From positions 96,584,624 through 96,648,623 of the forward strand of contig CM049308.1 of the NCBI GenBank assembly GCA_026874595.1: a stretch of 64,000 nucleotides of DNA, read 5' to 3'. Of this stretch, positions 12,471 to 23,342 are shown in pieces (the first letter of the stretch is position 1; the number at the start of each line of letters is the position of its first letter). The position numbers were made by a program, and so were the translations under genes. Origin of the DNA: Sipunculus nudus (lineage: Eukaryota > Annelida > Sipuncula > Golfingiida > Sipunculidae). The notes beneath the pieces are model-generated. The model was not told the DNA's origin and did not search any database. It was given only the letters and a program-made list of their open reading frames with translations.

Positions 12471-12547
12471 TGTTATCTGCACATATATGTGTGTGTGTGT
12501 TATCAGTATATATGTGTGTTTTCTGTATACGTGTGTTATCTGTATAT
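12471..12547. repeat. 19-bp TGTGTTATCTGTATATA tandem repeat, locus 1
   Basis: About four diverged units of a TGTGTTATCTGTATATATG motif. The same motif is repeated at 16312-16453, 18624-18748 and 23376-23462. It is followed directly by CGTATTTATGCGTGTTTAAG, which resembles the end of the small foldback sequence at 16226-16315. Confidence 0.75.
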
Positions 12548-12599
12548 ATCGTATTTATGCGTGTTTAAGACGAACCCCCAATGTTGAGCCTCAAATTTT

Positions 12600-13767
12600 G
12601 GTTCAAATAATTTTTCAGCATCTTTAGTTGGAGCTGCCAGCTACTGAGGATCACTTTGTAAGCATAATGATCACTTTAACACTGATGATTGAAATGGAAT
12701 TTTATAATTTTTTATTCTTAAAATGGTCGGTGGTATATTTTTTTATGATGCTACAAGTGAAAACAGGAAGGTAATATAGAAAGGTATATAGCAGACCAAA
12801 ACGGAATTAATTAAACATATCAGAGAATGAGTATTATACAACAATTTAAATTAATATAAGAGACATCAAAGGTTCAATTTTAGGGCCCAAATTCGGGTAA
12901 TAAATTATTATCCAGGAGATGGCACCCACTAAGAATTAACATGTCAAGAGAATGTGCATTACAGGGCATTGACACCTTCCTCTTTAAAAAAAGATAAATT
13001 CATTTCAAAGAAATGTCAGTCTTCTGCATAATTTGAGGGAGATCGGCCCAAACACCCACTGCATATCAGCGTCCACATCCACAATTGGCTTAAGGTAGAC
13101 AATGACAGTGTAGCACGGGCTGTATGTTATACACAAAGAAGACAGGCTGGCTGTTGATCACATTTAATGTTGACTTTTCAGATACAGATAGCTGGACCCT
13201 CTCTGCCCGCAGCCCAGCAGGACAGGTCATTAAATAAGTGCTGTGCGGACCTGAACGAAGCACCCCCTGCTGAGGGCCACATGGCTAGCCTAATAACATA
13301 AAGCTGTGTTTCTAAAACAAATAATTATATATATCATCTGAACTACTTGATGATAACTCATAAAACTTACAATACTTAATGTAATCTGGTTTATGTTTAT
13401 TTATCTCAAATTTAAAAGCTGAACATTCAAGGACTAATGAGATATTACAAATAATCCAAATATATTTCCTGGAAAAAGCATAATCATTTAAAATACTGAG
13501 AAATAATAAAATCTAGATATGAAAAGACAGTAGATACTTTAAATATATATAGGATAGGTTGTATGTGTAAAATTTGGTGTGTATATGACATTCCCTTCCC
13601 TGTTATCTAAGCTTTTGAATTCATCCCGGAAACACAGGGCCCAGAACAAAGAACTATAGCCTAACAGTTAAGTTGAGCCTGCTACAACAATGTGAAATCA
13701 AGGCATCCATGATACTCTACTTAACTAGGCTTCCTCATTTATTATTCCATGTTAATCTTAAACTATC
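12600..13767. other. No gene recognised
   Basis: AT-rich sequence with a somewhat more complex patch around 13020-13310. No known exon could be assigned on either strand, and the next ABCB10 exon was not found here. Confidence 0.5.
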
Positions 13768-15478
13768 AAAAACTAGACATTTCTTGGCACCGCAGGTGCC
13801 AGAGTATCCCCAGACATAGTACGCCCCCCCCCCCTTTAAGAATAGGCCCCCATTTTTAGCAGCATATACTGACACTTGGCAAGCAATTATTGTTTCTTCC
13901 ATCTATCAATCTGTAATCTTTTTGAAGATGTTGGTCCTGTGACCTTGACCTTTTGGCACATCACAAGACTATCCAAGATCTTCTGTCACCTTGATTTTGG
14001 GACAAATCCAAATACGATCTTGAGATATTTAAGAGTTTGTGTAGTTTTCAGCAGAAATGGACCTCTTCAAGGTCAAGGTCACTCTCTTAGAAAAGATCTT
14101 GACCCCATTATAAATAGGCTTCGTCCTCTTACCTACATCTGTACATATGTAAAGTTTGATAAAGATCCGTGAAATTTTTTTGAGTTATCTTGCTCACAAG
14201 ATTTTTCTGTGGCAGGACTGTCATGAAACCATAGTATACCCCAAAATCAATTCGGGTCTTGCTTTTCCAATGGGACATATACAAGTCAAGTTTGAAATCT
14301 ATATATCAATTAAGCAGGAATTATCATCCAGAAACTAATTTTTGGACAGATGCCTCCAGTGACCTTCACCTTTGACCTTGTGACCTCAAAATTGATAGGG
14401 GTTTTCCTCTATTGGCAGATGAACTATATGTGCAAGATGAAAGGTCTGAGATGAAATGTTTGGCTGAAAATGCATCCACAATCTTTTAAAAGATGTGTCC
14501 TGTGACCTTGACCTTTGATCCCATGACCCCAAAATCAATTCGGGTCTTGCTTTTCCAATGGGACATATACAAGTCAAGTTTGAAATCAATACATCAATAA
14601 AAGCAGGAATTATTATCCAGAAACTAATTTTGACAGATAGCTCCTGTGGTCTTGACCTTTGACCTTGTGACCCCAAAATTGATATGGATCATCCACTATT
14701 GGCAAGTGAGCTATATATTCAAGATGGAAGACCTAGGATGAAAGTTTGGCTTAAAATGCATCCACAGTATCTTTTAAGATGCGAGTCCAGTGACCTTGAC
14801 CTTTGACCTCATGACCCTAGAACCTATAGGGTTCTTACTTTAGTGGTGGGCCATACATAAGCCACGTTTGAAATCCATATGGCTATCAACACTGGAGATA
14901 TCATAAGAGGTGTGTGATTTTCACCAAATATGGACACATTAAAGGTCAAGGCCACTCTCATGGTAAAGGTCATGACCCAAATGTAAATAGACCTCATCCC
15001 ATAACCCATCTCTCTACATGTGCATAATATGAAAGATATCTGTCCATTAGTTTTTGACTTATAATGCTTACAGTACTGTCAGTGGCAATTATGGGGGTAT
15101 TAAAAGGCGTAAAAACAAGAAAAGGATAATAGGTGGCGCCACCCGTTTCCAGTATATCACAAGGCTATCCAAGATCTTCGGTCACCTTGATTTTTGGACC
15201 AGTCTATGCAAGCTTACTTGAGATATTTCAAGAATTTGTGTTATTTTCAGCAAAAATGGACCTATTCAAGGTCAAGGTCACTCTCCTAGCATAGGTCATG
15301 ACCCCATTTTAAATAGGCTTCGTCCCCTTACCTTTATCTATGCAAATGTAAAGTTTGAAAACGATCAGTGAAATAGTTTTTTAGTTATCCCGCTCACAAG
15401 GTTTTTGCTGTGACGGCGGCGGTGGCGGTAGGACCGTCGTGAAACCATAGTATCCTGACTTTGTCAGGGGATACAATT
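13768..15478 (+). mobile_element. Hairpin-ended dispersed element, family B copy 1
   Basis: The block shares both boundaries with 51922-54252. It starts AAAACTAGACATTTC followed by a TGGCACC-GCA-GGTGCCA hairpin and GTATCCCC. It ends with a GGCGGCGGTGGCGG patch, then GTATCCTGAC-TTT-GTCAGGGGATAC-type inverted sequence and AATTA. GTATCCCC near the left end and GGGGATAC at the right end are inverted. The interior is a tandem array of about 300-bp units rich in TGACCTTGACCTTTGACC words. No long reading frame is present, so it would be non-autonomous. Confidence 0.7.
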
Positions 15479-16225
15479 ACATTTTCCTGGCCTGTCCACA
15501 ACCATGTCACCAAATTTTCCCACAAAATATACCACGTTTGCGTAAACGACTTCAGTCAGGTTCAAATTTATTCTGTTGTACCAGTGAGGAAGGAAAAACG
15601 TAGTGAGGTAATAACCCAGTAGGACTCTCGTGAAATACGTTATTTTACAATATTTAACTGTGTGCAAGTTCAATGCTACCTTGTAGAAACCAGGGTTTCC
15701 ATTCGGTTACTATTTAATAGATCATTTCCCAAGAGGATATACGCACCAAATCCAGGGTTTCATTATAAAAGGTAAGCCCCGCAAGCTGATAGCGGCATCG
15801 ACAATTATATCACTGCGTACCTATTTAAAGTGAATTGCCAAAATATTTTTGGCAAAAAATACTTTTAAACTTATATATTTTAAGGGATTGAGAATTCAGT
15901 TTCAGTCTGTCAGTTCAGCGATTCCATCCGAGATCGCGGGAAATCACTGGCTCTGCTGTCAGAATGGCTTTCATATATTGATTGCGTTAAAATTCCTGTG
16001 TCAATACGACAAGGGCAAACCTTTTCTTATCAATTATTTAACTATGTGAGCATGTAAATCTGATGTATAAACAATAAATTAAAAAAAAAAAAAGCACTGT
16101 AATGTTCTTTATTGAGTGTACATTACCACCATACGGACATGATCACCGATATTCACCCCATCCAGTTCGACCAACGTAATATTGCTGATTGCTGTAAATT
16201 ATCCTTGGCAGCTGTTAGGACGCTG
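15479..16225. other. Unassigned sequence with a poly-A tract
   Basis: No recognisable product. At 16071-16093 an AATAAA-type signal (CAATAAATT) is followed by about 13 A residues, which could mark the 3' end of an old retroposed transcript on the plus strand. The 66-codon open stretch upstream (15849-16049) has no recognisable homology. Confidence 0.4.
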
Positions 16226-16315
16226 AAAAACTTGTACCCGTGTATAAGACGGCCCCCCTCTTTGCCAAATATTTTAGGATAAAATTTATCGTCCTGTACA
16301 CGAACCAATACGGTA
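16226..16315. mobile_element. Small foldback (MITE-like) sequence
   Basis: Imperfect terminal inverted repeats of about 20 bp: the left end reads TTGTACCCGTGTATAAGACG, and the right end reads as its imperfect reverse complement (GACG/TACA/CGAA then CAATACGG). A C-rich stretch follows the left end. A similar end occurs at 12547-12580. Confidence 0.45.
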
Positions 16316-16453
16316 TGTGTGTTTTCTGTATATACGAGTTATCTGTATATATGTGTTTTATTTGGATATGTGTGTTATCTGTATATGTGTGATCTGAATA
16401 TATGTATGTTATCTGTATATGTGTGTTATTTGAATATATGTGTGTTATCTGTA
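16312..16453. repeat. 19-bp TGTGTTATCTGTATATA tandem repeat, locus 2
   Basis: About seven diverged units (TGTGTTATCTGTATATG, TGTGATCTGAATATATG and others). It ends exactly where a CAGGGGCGTATTCATAGG word begins at 16454. Confidence 0.8.
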
Positions 16454-18430
16454 CAGGGGCGTATTCATAGGTAGCCACCAAGGGTGACTTTAAAATGTTA
16501 GATATATCTGAGAGTACATTTTATAGTCACCACCCCATGTATGCACTTGGGTGGGATTCTAATCTCTGTATGATCTTGGTCTATAAAAGGGAGAAAACCC
16601 CTCAGTAACTTGAGTATCTCATTTTTTAAAGACAAAATTCTGTTATGATAAGCTAATTGCATAAATACCATGCTTAATTAAGTCTATAACTCTTACAAAA
16701 CTGGACCAGTACAAAAAACATTGTCGCCGCTACATATACATTAAAACTGCTTCTGTCATGGTGGTTATGAGCAGAACGACCTGTGTTTTCTTAGACCAAA
16801 ATACACAATAACTAAAGTAAAATGCACTTACAGTTGCCAATATGTTGCAGTTGTATTGAAAATAAGATACTTTTGTCATAGTGAAGAAGTTTTAATGTCA
16901 CCCCATCCGTGAAACTGGAAATAAAACAGTCTTTTCCGGAAAATACGATCGTATCGTGGTCAAATACCACTTATCTCTATATATGGGGAGGCGACGAAAC
17001 AGTCGTCCGTTAACGGTTCAAGACATTTCGTCGCTGCAGGCGGCTAATTCATAGGGGGGCGCAAAGTGGCACGCGCCTCCCTTAAAATTCTGCTAGCACT
17101 TACACCAGTCAGCTACTGGCAAGTGTTATGTTTGTTAACTCAAATTTATTTTATGTTCAATTACTGAGTATACACACACATCGATAAAATATGGCGTTTT
17201 CAGTAAATATATATTTTCATGTTTCTCTGTGCACGGTTATGGTAATGTTATTCCAATATGGAAAAGAAAAACAAGAAATATCTTGACTGTAATGTAAATA
17301 TAGATATATATCTGATATAATTATGTATATTTATTATCAGTTCTAAAGGTTCATATTGACCTAAAGAGAAACTAGTTTTGTTGTATTTGTTGAAATTTTT
17401 TGAAGAAAGAACAAAAGCTTAGCAAGATATTGTCTGTAATGCAAATAAAAGAGTGTCAGACTTTGAAAACTTTTAAAATAAATCTAAACAGTGAAGGGAT
17501 TATATACTTACACATTTCTCTCATGTTTTTTTACTATCTCTCTTTTCTATTTTGTTTGTGTGCAGAAGGGAAGTCGCCAATCCCAATGATTGTTCTGTAA
17601 CATGATGGTGGATGGAAAAAAAACTGAGTAACAATCGATGCAAGCTATTTGTACATCCACTGGACGCTTGCTATGCCTCATTTTTTAAAATTTACCCTGG
17701 AATACACCAAGAGACTATATGAAAGCTTCCGGTTTCTTGATTCTTGGGAAATTAAAATCACCTCTAAATACCAAGCTACTGTCACTGGAGCTAGATGGCC
17801 AGGCTTTATGTCTGAAAGCTGGATTTTCAATAATAATATATATCTGAAAATGGTATGCCAGTAACAGTCAACAGTATTTTTCACTTCTAATATTTCTTGT
17901 GTTTTTGTACTTTAATTAGCTCAGGTCAGACTATCTTTATTTCTTTTTAACTCCAACTGGCTTTAGTTCGAACTTAATTGCTGCAAAAATAACTTATCCA
18001 CGAAAACCTATATTATGGAATTCATAATCAGAAGCTCTCCATAAAAATTGATGTAGTAACCTTTGACAGGTTCAGTGACATATAATAGTTAATCTATTTT
18101 AGTTCTTTTACATGTGCATGTGCTGACCGTCTTCTACTTAAAAATTACAATTAAGTTACAACACTAAACTTATTGATGCATGTATTTTTCTGTTGTTCAA
18201 ATAATGCATTATATATGGATGAGGGTCCCAGGGTTAACATAATTAACAATTTGAACTGGATACCTTACAAAATTACATATAACAATCATAATAATAATGC
18301 ACAAACTAACAATATTTGATATGTTAAGTAGGAGACAACAGCCACGCAGTGTATTCAAGCAAGTTTCAATATGCTTGCTTCCTACTGATAGGGCTTTGTG
18401 GAATATCAATATAATTTAAAAAAAAGATTT
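16454..18430. other. Unassigned; possible hAT-like terminus at the left edge
   Basis: It begins with CAGGGGCGTATTCATAGG, resembling one end of a hAT-like transposon; a second word of the same type (GGCTAATTCATAGGGGGGCG) is at about 17041-17060. No matching right terminus, transposase or host exon was recognised through 18430. Confidence 0.35.
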
Positions 18431-18431
18431 A

Positions 18432-18492
<61 letters not shown>

Positions 18493-18497
18493 AGGGT

Positions 18498-18537
<40 letters not shown>
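18431..18537. repeat. (AT)n / (CA)n / (TA)n compound microsatellite
   Basis: A long AT run, a short unique spacer, a CA run at about 18498-18516, then a TA run. The plus and minus reading frames across it are low-complexity artefacts. Confidence 0.95.
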
Positions 18538-18540
18538 GAC

Positions 18541-18622
18541 ATGTCTAAAAGACGCAGAAGAGCCCCCTTTCCCGACTTTAGGGCTGCGCCCCCTCTGTTT
18601 TCAAATCCTGGATACGCCACTG
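18541..18622 (-). mobile_element. Terminal fragment of a hAT-like element
   Basis: Read on the minus strand from 18622, it begins CAGTGGCGTATCCAGG, followed by a G-rich stretch (GAGGGGGCGCAGCCC), the typical look of many hAT transposon ends. Only about 80 bp remain, bounded by microsatellites on both sides. Confidence 0.45.
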
Positions 18623-18623
18623 C

Positions 18624-18744
18624 TGTATATATATGTGTATGTGTGTTACCTGTATATATATGTATGTTATTTGTATATATGTGTGTTATTTGTATATGTG
18701 ATGTGTTTTCTGTATATATGTGTTATCTGTATATATGTATTTTA

Positions 18745-18789
<45 letters not shown>
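18624..18789. repeat. 19-bp repeat and (TA)n, left half of a split array
   Basis: Units of the TGTGTTATCTGTATATA motif pass into a TA run that is interrupted at 18790 by the LTR retrotransposon and resumes at 23343. The array was therefore present before the insertion. Confidence 0.85.
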
Positions 18790-18794
<5 letters not shown>

Positions 18795-19523
18795 CATGGA
18801 CGTCACCCGGACATCGGAGGATGGCGCCATGAAGTGGTGTGGCCGCCCCCGTTTCCACGCTTATGGATCCACCCCGCTATCAGTGACTACTGACGCGCTT
18901 TTAGAAACATAAAAACTATTCTTGGACCATTCAGTACTGGTTTTGCAGTTCTGCCGGCGCTATCGTTTCTCTCAAGCAAAACCACAAACTTCTGCGGTTT
19001 TCACCCATTGTTGAAAGCCTATAAAACGAACTCGCCTGCAGTACGAGGCGGGACTATTGACTTTGATACGCCACTTTGCTGTTATCCCCGGGGACCGTGA
19101 CCGTGGGCTCTTGGTCCCCAAGCCCACGGAATGCCATGAACCACGCCATGAACTTAATAATTTAGGAAGAGGAGAGACTTTATGTTTGTTTGGTGCCACA
19201 TGGATTAATACAGGACTTCAGTTTTGGGTGTGCCCGAATTATGTGTTGATGATGGACTTCAGTTTCTCGTTTACCGGACTCAGTTAAGTATTTCGTTACA
19301 GTTCATTATTTAGAGACTCAGTTTTCATCAGAGACTTGGTTATAAATTACGTTATGTATTGACTATTATATTATTTGTGTATGAATGTAAATATTGTAAT
19401 ATAGTAATATAGTACTGTTTTTGCACCCATATTTTGGTTACGTTTTCATTTGAAGAGAACGTGTCTGAGCATATGTGTTACGGTTCGGCCTGAGTTGTTT
19501 GGGTGTGAAAAGGGACCGTAACA
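18790..19523 (+). repeat. 5' LTR of copy 1
   Basis: 734 bp, TG...CA termini, with a TATAAAA box at 19020-19026 that probably marks the U3 promoter. The right edge is followed after three bases by the primer-binding site. The short open frame inside it (19057-19287) is also present in the other LTRs and is probably not coding. Confidence 0.95.
19020..19026 (+). promoter_or_regulatory. TATA box of the LTR promoter
   Basis: TATAAAA preceded by GAAAGCC. It is conserved at 22839-22845 in the 3' LTR and, on the minus strand, in both LTRs of copy 2. Transcription would be expected to start about 25-30 bp downstream. Confidence 0.6.
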
Positions 19524-19526
19524 TAA

Positions 19527-19545
19527 TGGCGACCGCGACGAGACC
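19527..19545 (+). other. Primer-binding site
   Basis: TGGCGACCGCGACGAGACC begins 4 bp after the LTR. TGG at the start pairs with the CCA end of a tRNA, and TGGCGACCG resembles binding sites attributed to tRNA-Arg in other gypsy-type elements. The tRNA identity is inferred from memory of the family and not tested. Confidence 0.7.
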
Positions 19546-19681
19546 CTGTATTTCGTAATAACGGCTACATTTGGATGTAAAATTTCACAGTGGTCTCTAT
19601 AACTTCTAGTTATTGAACTAGTATTTAACTACAATTGAACTCGTATATTTCTCAGACACGTTATCTTGATACTTTGCAAAT

Positions 19682-22039
19682 ATGGGTACGGAATTAAAAC
19701 CAAATGAAATTATACCACAATTAAGAGAAAATAGGAGCATATTGTATACGTTAAAGAAAAATGAACTTGAAATTGTTGCTCTACATTTAAATATTGACAT
19801 CATGGAGGTATACACTGTAGAGGGTTTAAGAAATGTACTTAAGAAATCATTATATGGTGATGTAGAAAGTAAAGAGGAATCTGATTTGGAGGAAAAACCT
19901 ATTAAGGAACCTCTTGGGGCAACAGCTATTGACCCGATAGAACTAGAATTGAGAAAGTATGAACTTAAATTGAAATATGAAGCAGAAACAGAAATCCGTA
20001 GATGTGAAATCGAAAGAGAAACGCAAATTAAGTTGAAAGAGTTAGAGTTACAAAATCCTCAAAATCGTACAGCACATGAGCCGTCTGAATTCCTATTCAG
20101 AAATTCGACAAAAGTACCTCCCTTCAATGAAAACGAAGTGGAGCGTTATTTCAGTTATTTTGAACGGGTGGCCACTTTAATGGCTTGGCCTAAAGGCCAG
20201 TGGACCCTGTTGTTACAAAGCGTTCTGGTTGGTCGCGCACAGGACATTTACACTGCGCTCACAGACGAACAATGCAGGGATTACGACACTGTAAAAGAGG
20301 TCATTCTGAGAGCCTATGAATTAGTCCCCGAAGCGTATCGCTTAAAATTTAGGAATGCCACCAAAAGAGAAAATCAAACTCATGTTGAATATGCTAGAGA
20401 CAAAGAAAGTGCATTTAATAGATGGTGTCAGTCTATGAAAATTGATCAGGATTTTGAAAAACTCAAACAACTAATTTTGATAGAAGAGTTCAAAAGGCAT
20501 ATCCGTAGTGACATTAAAATATTTTTGGATGAACATAAAGTAAGGAATGTAAACGAGGCTGGTGTCCTGGCAGATGAATTTGCCTTGACGCACCGCCCCA
20601 GTTATACCAGTCACAGGAGGAGGTATGGTGAGAAAAGAGAAGGTAGCAAAAGCCCAAAACTGGGTCGGAGAAAGGGTAGTCCCTACTATCGGGGTCACTC
20701 CGGCTCAGGTAAACCACAGTCCGATCATGGTAAACCCCAGTATAAAAGTCAATCTGACTCTCCTGCTCAACATAAAGAGGGACAACCTATGACTGGACCC
20801 AAATATTGTACATTCTGTGAGTTCAAGGGGCATACAGAATCTGAGTGTTATAGAAAAAGATACGGTCAAAGTAAGCCTAAACCTAATGCGTTAACTGTTA
20901 CGCAGAGCATGAAACCGGTAACAATGCCCAGTAAACTAGAGACTAAAGGTGAAACACAAAGCCTTGTCCACGAGAGCTTTCAGCCCTTTGTCTCAGATGG
21001 CTTTGTTCAGTTAGAGGGTAACCATGCAAGAAAGGCCCGTGTTAAAATCTTAAGGGATACCGGGGCAACCCAAAGCCTCGTTTTGAAATCTGTTCTTCCC
21101 TTCTCTCAAGAGAGTTACGCGGGCTGTTCAGTTCTAGTCCAGGGCGTTAATTCGGAATTTTTAGAAGTTCCATTACACAGAGTGAAACTAGAATCTGATT
21201 TAGTCTCTGAATTTGTAACTGTAGGAGTTTGTTCAAAGTTGCCAGTAGAGGGCGTTTCGCTCCTCCTAGGCAACGATTTAGCTGGTGACAGAGTGAAAAT
21301 TGATCCCAGAATGACAAAATTGCCGAGCACTGATAGGGACACAGACCTGCTCCAGCAGGAGTTTCCGGGCGTATTTCCAGGCTGTGTAGTGACTCGAGCG
21401 ATGAGTAAAAAGGCAAGTCTGAAACCAGAGAGTTCTGTACTTGACCTCTCGCAAACCTTTATGGCGCATTCAAACGATGACGTCAGTGGCTTAAAGCCCG
21501 TTACGCGAGTAAATATTAAATCGCCCGCATGTGACCCACGTGGCACACCCAGTCCAAAGGACTCGACTACAAATGTAGTACAGGGCAAACAGACCCTGAA
21601 TAGAAATCTCCAAAGGAGTACAAACGGCGTGAAATCGCCTGATCAAAATGGGCATGAACAGTTAAAGGATAGGAGTGTAAAGAATGTAGAAGTTAGCATG
21701 AAAACTGATGATTTGATAGCAATGCAAAAGAAAGATCCTGATATTGCCTCCCTTAGAGAAAATGCCTTGACTAAAGAGGAAGCAGATAAAGTTCCAACTT
21801 GTTTCACCTTACAGAATGATGTACTAGTCAGAAAATATAGACCTCCCACCATACCAGCGGACGAAACGTGGAAAACTCTTTATCAAATTGTAGTTCCCCC
21901 CGAGTATCGCCCAGAAATCTTAAAACTTGCACATGATCATCCTATGGCAGGACATTTGGGTGTCAGGAAAACCAAACACAAAATTCTCCAACACTTCTAT
22001 TGGCCCAAGTTAAAAACGAGACGTGGCCAAATACTGTAA
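19682..22039 (+). CDS. Gag-protease-integrase polyprotein of the LTR retrotransposon (broken)
   Basis: A 785-codon frame. Residues 85-125 are highly charged and probably coiled-coil. Residues about 135-305 form the capsid, whose C-terminal half (from LKFRNATKRENQTHVEYARD onward to LADEFALTHR) resembles the SCAN fold. A basic, Gly/Ser-rich stretch follows. A CCHC zinc knuckle uses C376, C379, H384 and C389. A retropepsin-type aspartic protease has DTGA at 459-462 and LLLGNDL at 527-533. Residues 741-775 carry the first half of the integrase zinc finger (H753, H758). The frame is lost after HFYWPKLK because of a net one-base shift near 22010-22022, and integrase continues in the next frame. No reverse transcriptase lies between protease and integrase. 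The start is the first ATG after the primer site and gives full capsid coverage. Confidence 0.9.
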   Translation: MGTELKPNEIIPQLRENRSILYTLKKNELEIVALHLNIDIMEVYTVEGLRNVLKKSLYGDVESKEESDLEEKPIKEPLGATAIDPIELELRKYELKLKYEAETEIRRCEIERETQIKLKELELQNPQNRTAHEPSEFLFRNSTKVPPFNENEVERYFSYFERVATLMAWPKGQWTLLLQSVLVGRAQDIYTALTDEQCRDYDTVKEVILRAYELVPEAYRLKFRNATKRENQTHVEYARDKESAFNRWCQSMKIDQDFEKLKQLILIEEFKRHIRSDIKIFLDEHKVRNVNEAGVLADEFALTHRPSYTSHRRRYGEKREGSKSPKLGRRKGSPYYRGHSGSGKPQSDHGKPQYKSQSDSPAQHKEGQPMTGPKYCTFCEFKGHTESECYRKRYGQSKPKPNALTVTQSMKPVTMPSKLETKGETQSLVHESFQPFVSDGFVQLEGNHARKARVKILRDTGATQSLVLKSVLPFSQESYAGCSVLVQGVNSEFLEVPLHRVKLESDLVSEFVTVGVCSKLPVEGVSLLLGNDLAGDRVKIDPRMTKLPSTDRDTDLLQQEFPGVFPGCVVTRAMSKKASLKPESSVLDLSQTFMAHSNDDVSGLKPVTRVNIKSPACDPRGTPSPKDSTTNVVQGKQTLNRNLQRSTNGVKSPDQNGHEQLKDRSVKNVEVSMKTDDLIAMQKKDPDIASLRENALTKEEADKVPTCFTLQNDVLVRKYRPPTIPADETWKTLYQIVVPPEYRPEILKLAHDHPMAGHLGVRKTKHKILQHFYWPKLKTRRGQIL

Positions 22040-22340
22040 AACTTGTCATGTGTGTCAAATGATTGGAAAACCAACCCACCAAATTAGTCCTGCGCCACTC
22101 TCGCCCATACCAACAACACATGATGCGTTTGAATCAGTAATACTTGACTGTGTAGGACCGCTAAGAAAAACTAAACATGGCAATGAATATGTTCTAACAA
22201 TCATATGTACTGCAACTAGATTTCCAGAAGCTATTCCTCTTAGAACTATATCTGCAAAGAAAATTGTTGAAGCTCTGGTTAAATTTTTTACTACTTTTGG
22301 CTTACCAAGAACAATACAAACACATCAAGGGCTCCGATAA
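22023..22340 (+). pseudogene. Integrase continuation after the frameshift, truncated
   Basis: This frame holds the second half of the zinc finger (C8 and C11 in KTCHVC) and the start of the catalytic core, with the first catalytic aspartate in LDCVGPL (D42) and the conserved RFPEAIPL segment. It stops just where the second catalytic aspartate should be: the expected D is replaced by H101 and the frame ends four codons later. The glutamate of the D-D-E triad and the whole C-terminal domain are gone. The product would be inactive. Confidence 0.85.
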
Positions 22341-22374
22341 CATAATCGCTGATACGTTATCGAGACGTCATTAA
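22318..22374 (+). pseudogene. RNase H C-terminal tail fused to integrase
   Basis: From about 22321 a different frame reads HIKGSDNIIADTLSRRH and a stop. This is the exact end of the RNase H domain seen intact in copy 2 (25008-25480). It carries the last catalytic aspartate (in IIAD) but nothing before it. It is out of frame with the preceding integrase. Confidence 0.9.
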
Positions 22375-22597
22375 TTTTGATCTGATGATGGCCTCTTGTT
22401 ATAGCCTCGGACATGTTTTGTCCTTTGGAAGAGTTGTATTACATATATTACATGTATTAAGATATTGCTGATTATACTATTTGTGATGATGATAATTAAT
22501 TAGCTGTAAGAAGCATAAACTAATGCTTAAGATGTCAATCTACTCATATACTCGTCATACAGTGCTAATGCTTTGCTCTCCTTACCTTCTTTCTTTT

Positions 22598-22608
22598 AAG
22601 GGTGGGGG
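22598..22608 (+). other. Polypurine tract of copy 1
   Basis: AAGGGTGGGGG lies directly against the TG of the 3' LTR, the position of the plus-strand primer. The same tract lies at 24776-24786 on the minus strand in copy 2. Confidence 0.85.
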
Positions 22609-23338
22609 TGTTGCATGGACGTCACCCGGACATCGGAGGATGGCGCCACGAAGTGGTGTGGCCGCCCCCGTTTCCACGCTTATGGATCCACCCCGCTATC
22701 AGTGACTACTGACGCGCTTTTAGAAACATAAAAACTATTCTTGGACCATTCAGTACTGGTTTTGCAGTTCTGCCGGCGCTATCGTTTCTCTCAAGCAAAA
22801 CCACAAACTTCTGCGGTTTTCACCCATTGTTGAAAGCCTATAAAACGAACTCGCCTGCAGTATGAGGCGGGACTATTGACTTTGATACGCCACTTTGCTG
22901 TTATCCCCGGGGACCGTGACCGTGGGCTCTTGGTCCCCAAGCCCACGGAATGCCATGAACCACGCCATGAACTTTATAATTTAGGAAGAGGAGAGACTTT
23001 ATGTTTGTTTGGTGCCACATGGATTAATACAGGACTTCAGTTTTGGGTGTGCCCGAATTATGTGTTGATGATGGACTTCAGTTTCTCGTTTACCGGACTC
23101 AGTTAAGTATTTCGTTACAGTTCGTTATTTAGAGACTCAGTTTTCGTCAGAGACTTGGTTATAAATTACGTTATGTAATGACTATTATATTATTTGTGTA
23201 TGAATGTAAATATTGTAATATAGTAATATAGTACTGTTTTTGCACCCATATTTTGGTTACGTTTTCATTTGAAGAGAAGGTGTCTGAGCATATGTGTTAC
23301 GGTTCGGCCTGAGTTGTTTGGGTGTGAAAAGGGACCGT

Positions 23339-23342
<4 letters not shown>
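22609..23342 (+). repeat. 3' LTR of copy 1
   Basis: 734 bp, the same length as the 5' LTR with seven substitutions and no indel by eye. TATA box at 22839-22845. It is an inverted match to the LTR at 24042-24775. Confidence 0.95.

Noticed and set aside
13020-13310. Possible ABCB10 exon on the minus strand
   Set aside because: Translations in all three minus frames do not match the expected next segment of ABCB10 and lack a consistent frame with splice sites.
15849-16093. Processed pseudogene with a poly-A tail
   Set aside because: AATAAA and a short A-run exist, but the upstream frame has no recognisable parent protein, so it is listed only as unassigned sequence.
18541-18912. 123-codon frame crossing the LTR start
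   Set aside because: It spans a transposon fragment, a microsatellite and LTR sequence, so it cannot be an evolved gene.
19057-19287. 76-codon frame repeated in the LTRs
   Set aside because: It lies inside the LTR downstream of the TATA box, has no recognised homology, and its conservation follows from LTR identity.
21115-21588. 157-codon minus-strand frame
   Set aside because: Antisense shadow of the gag-protease frame.
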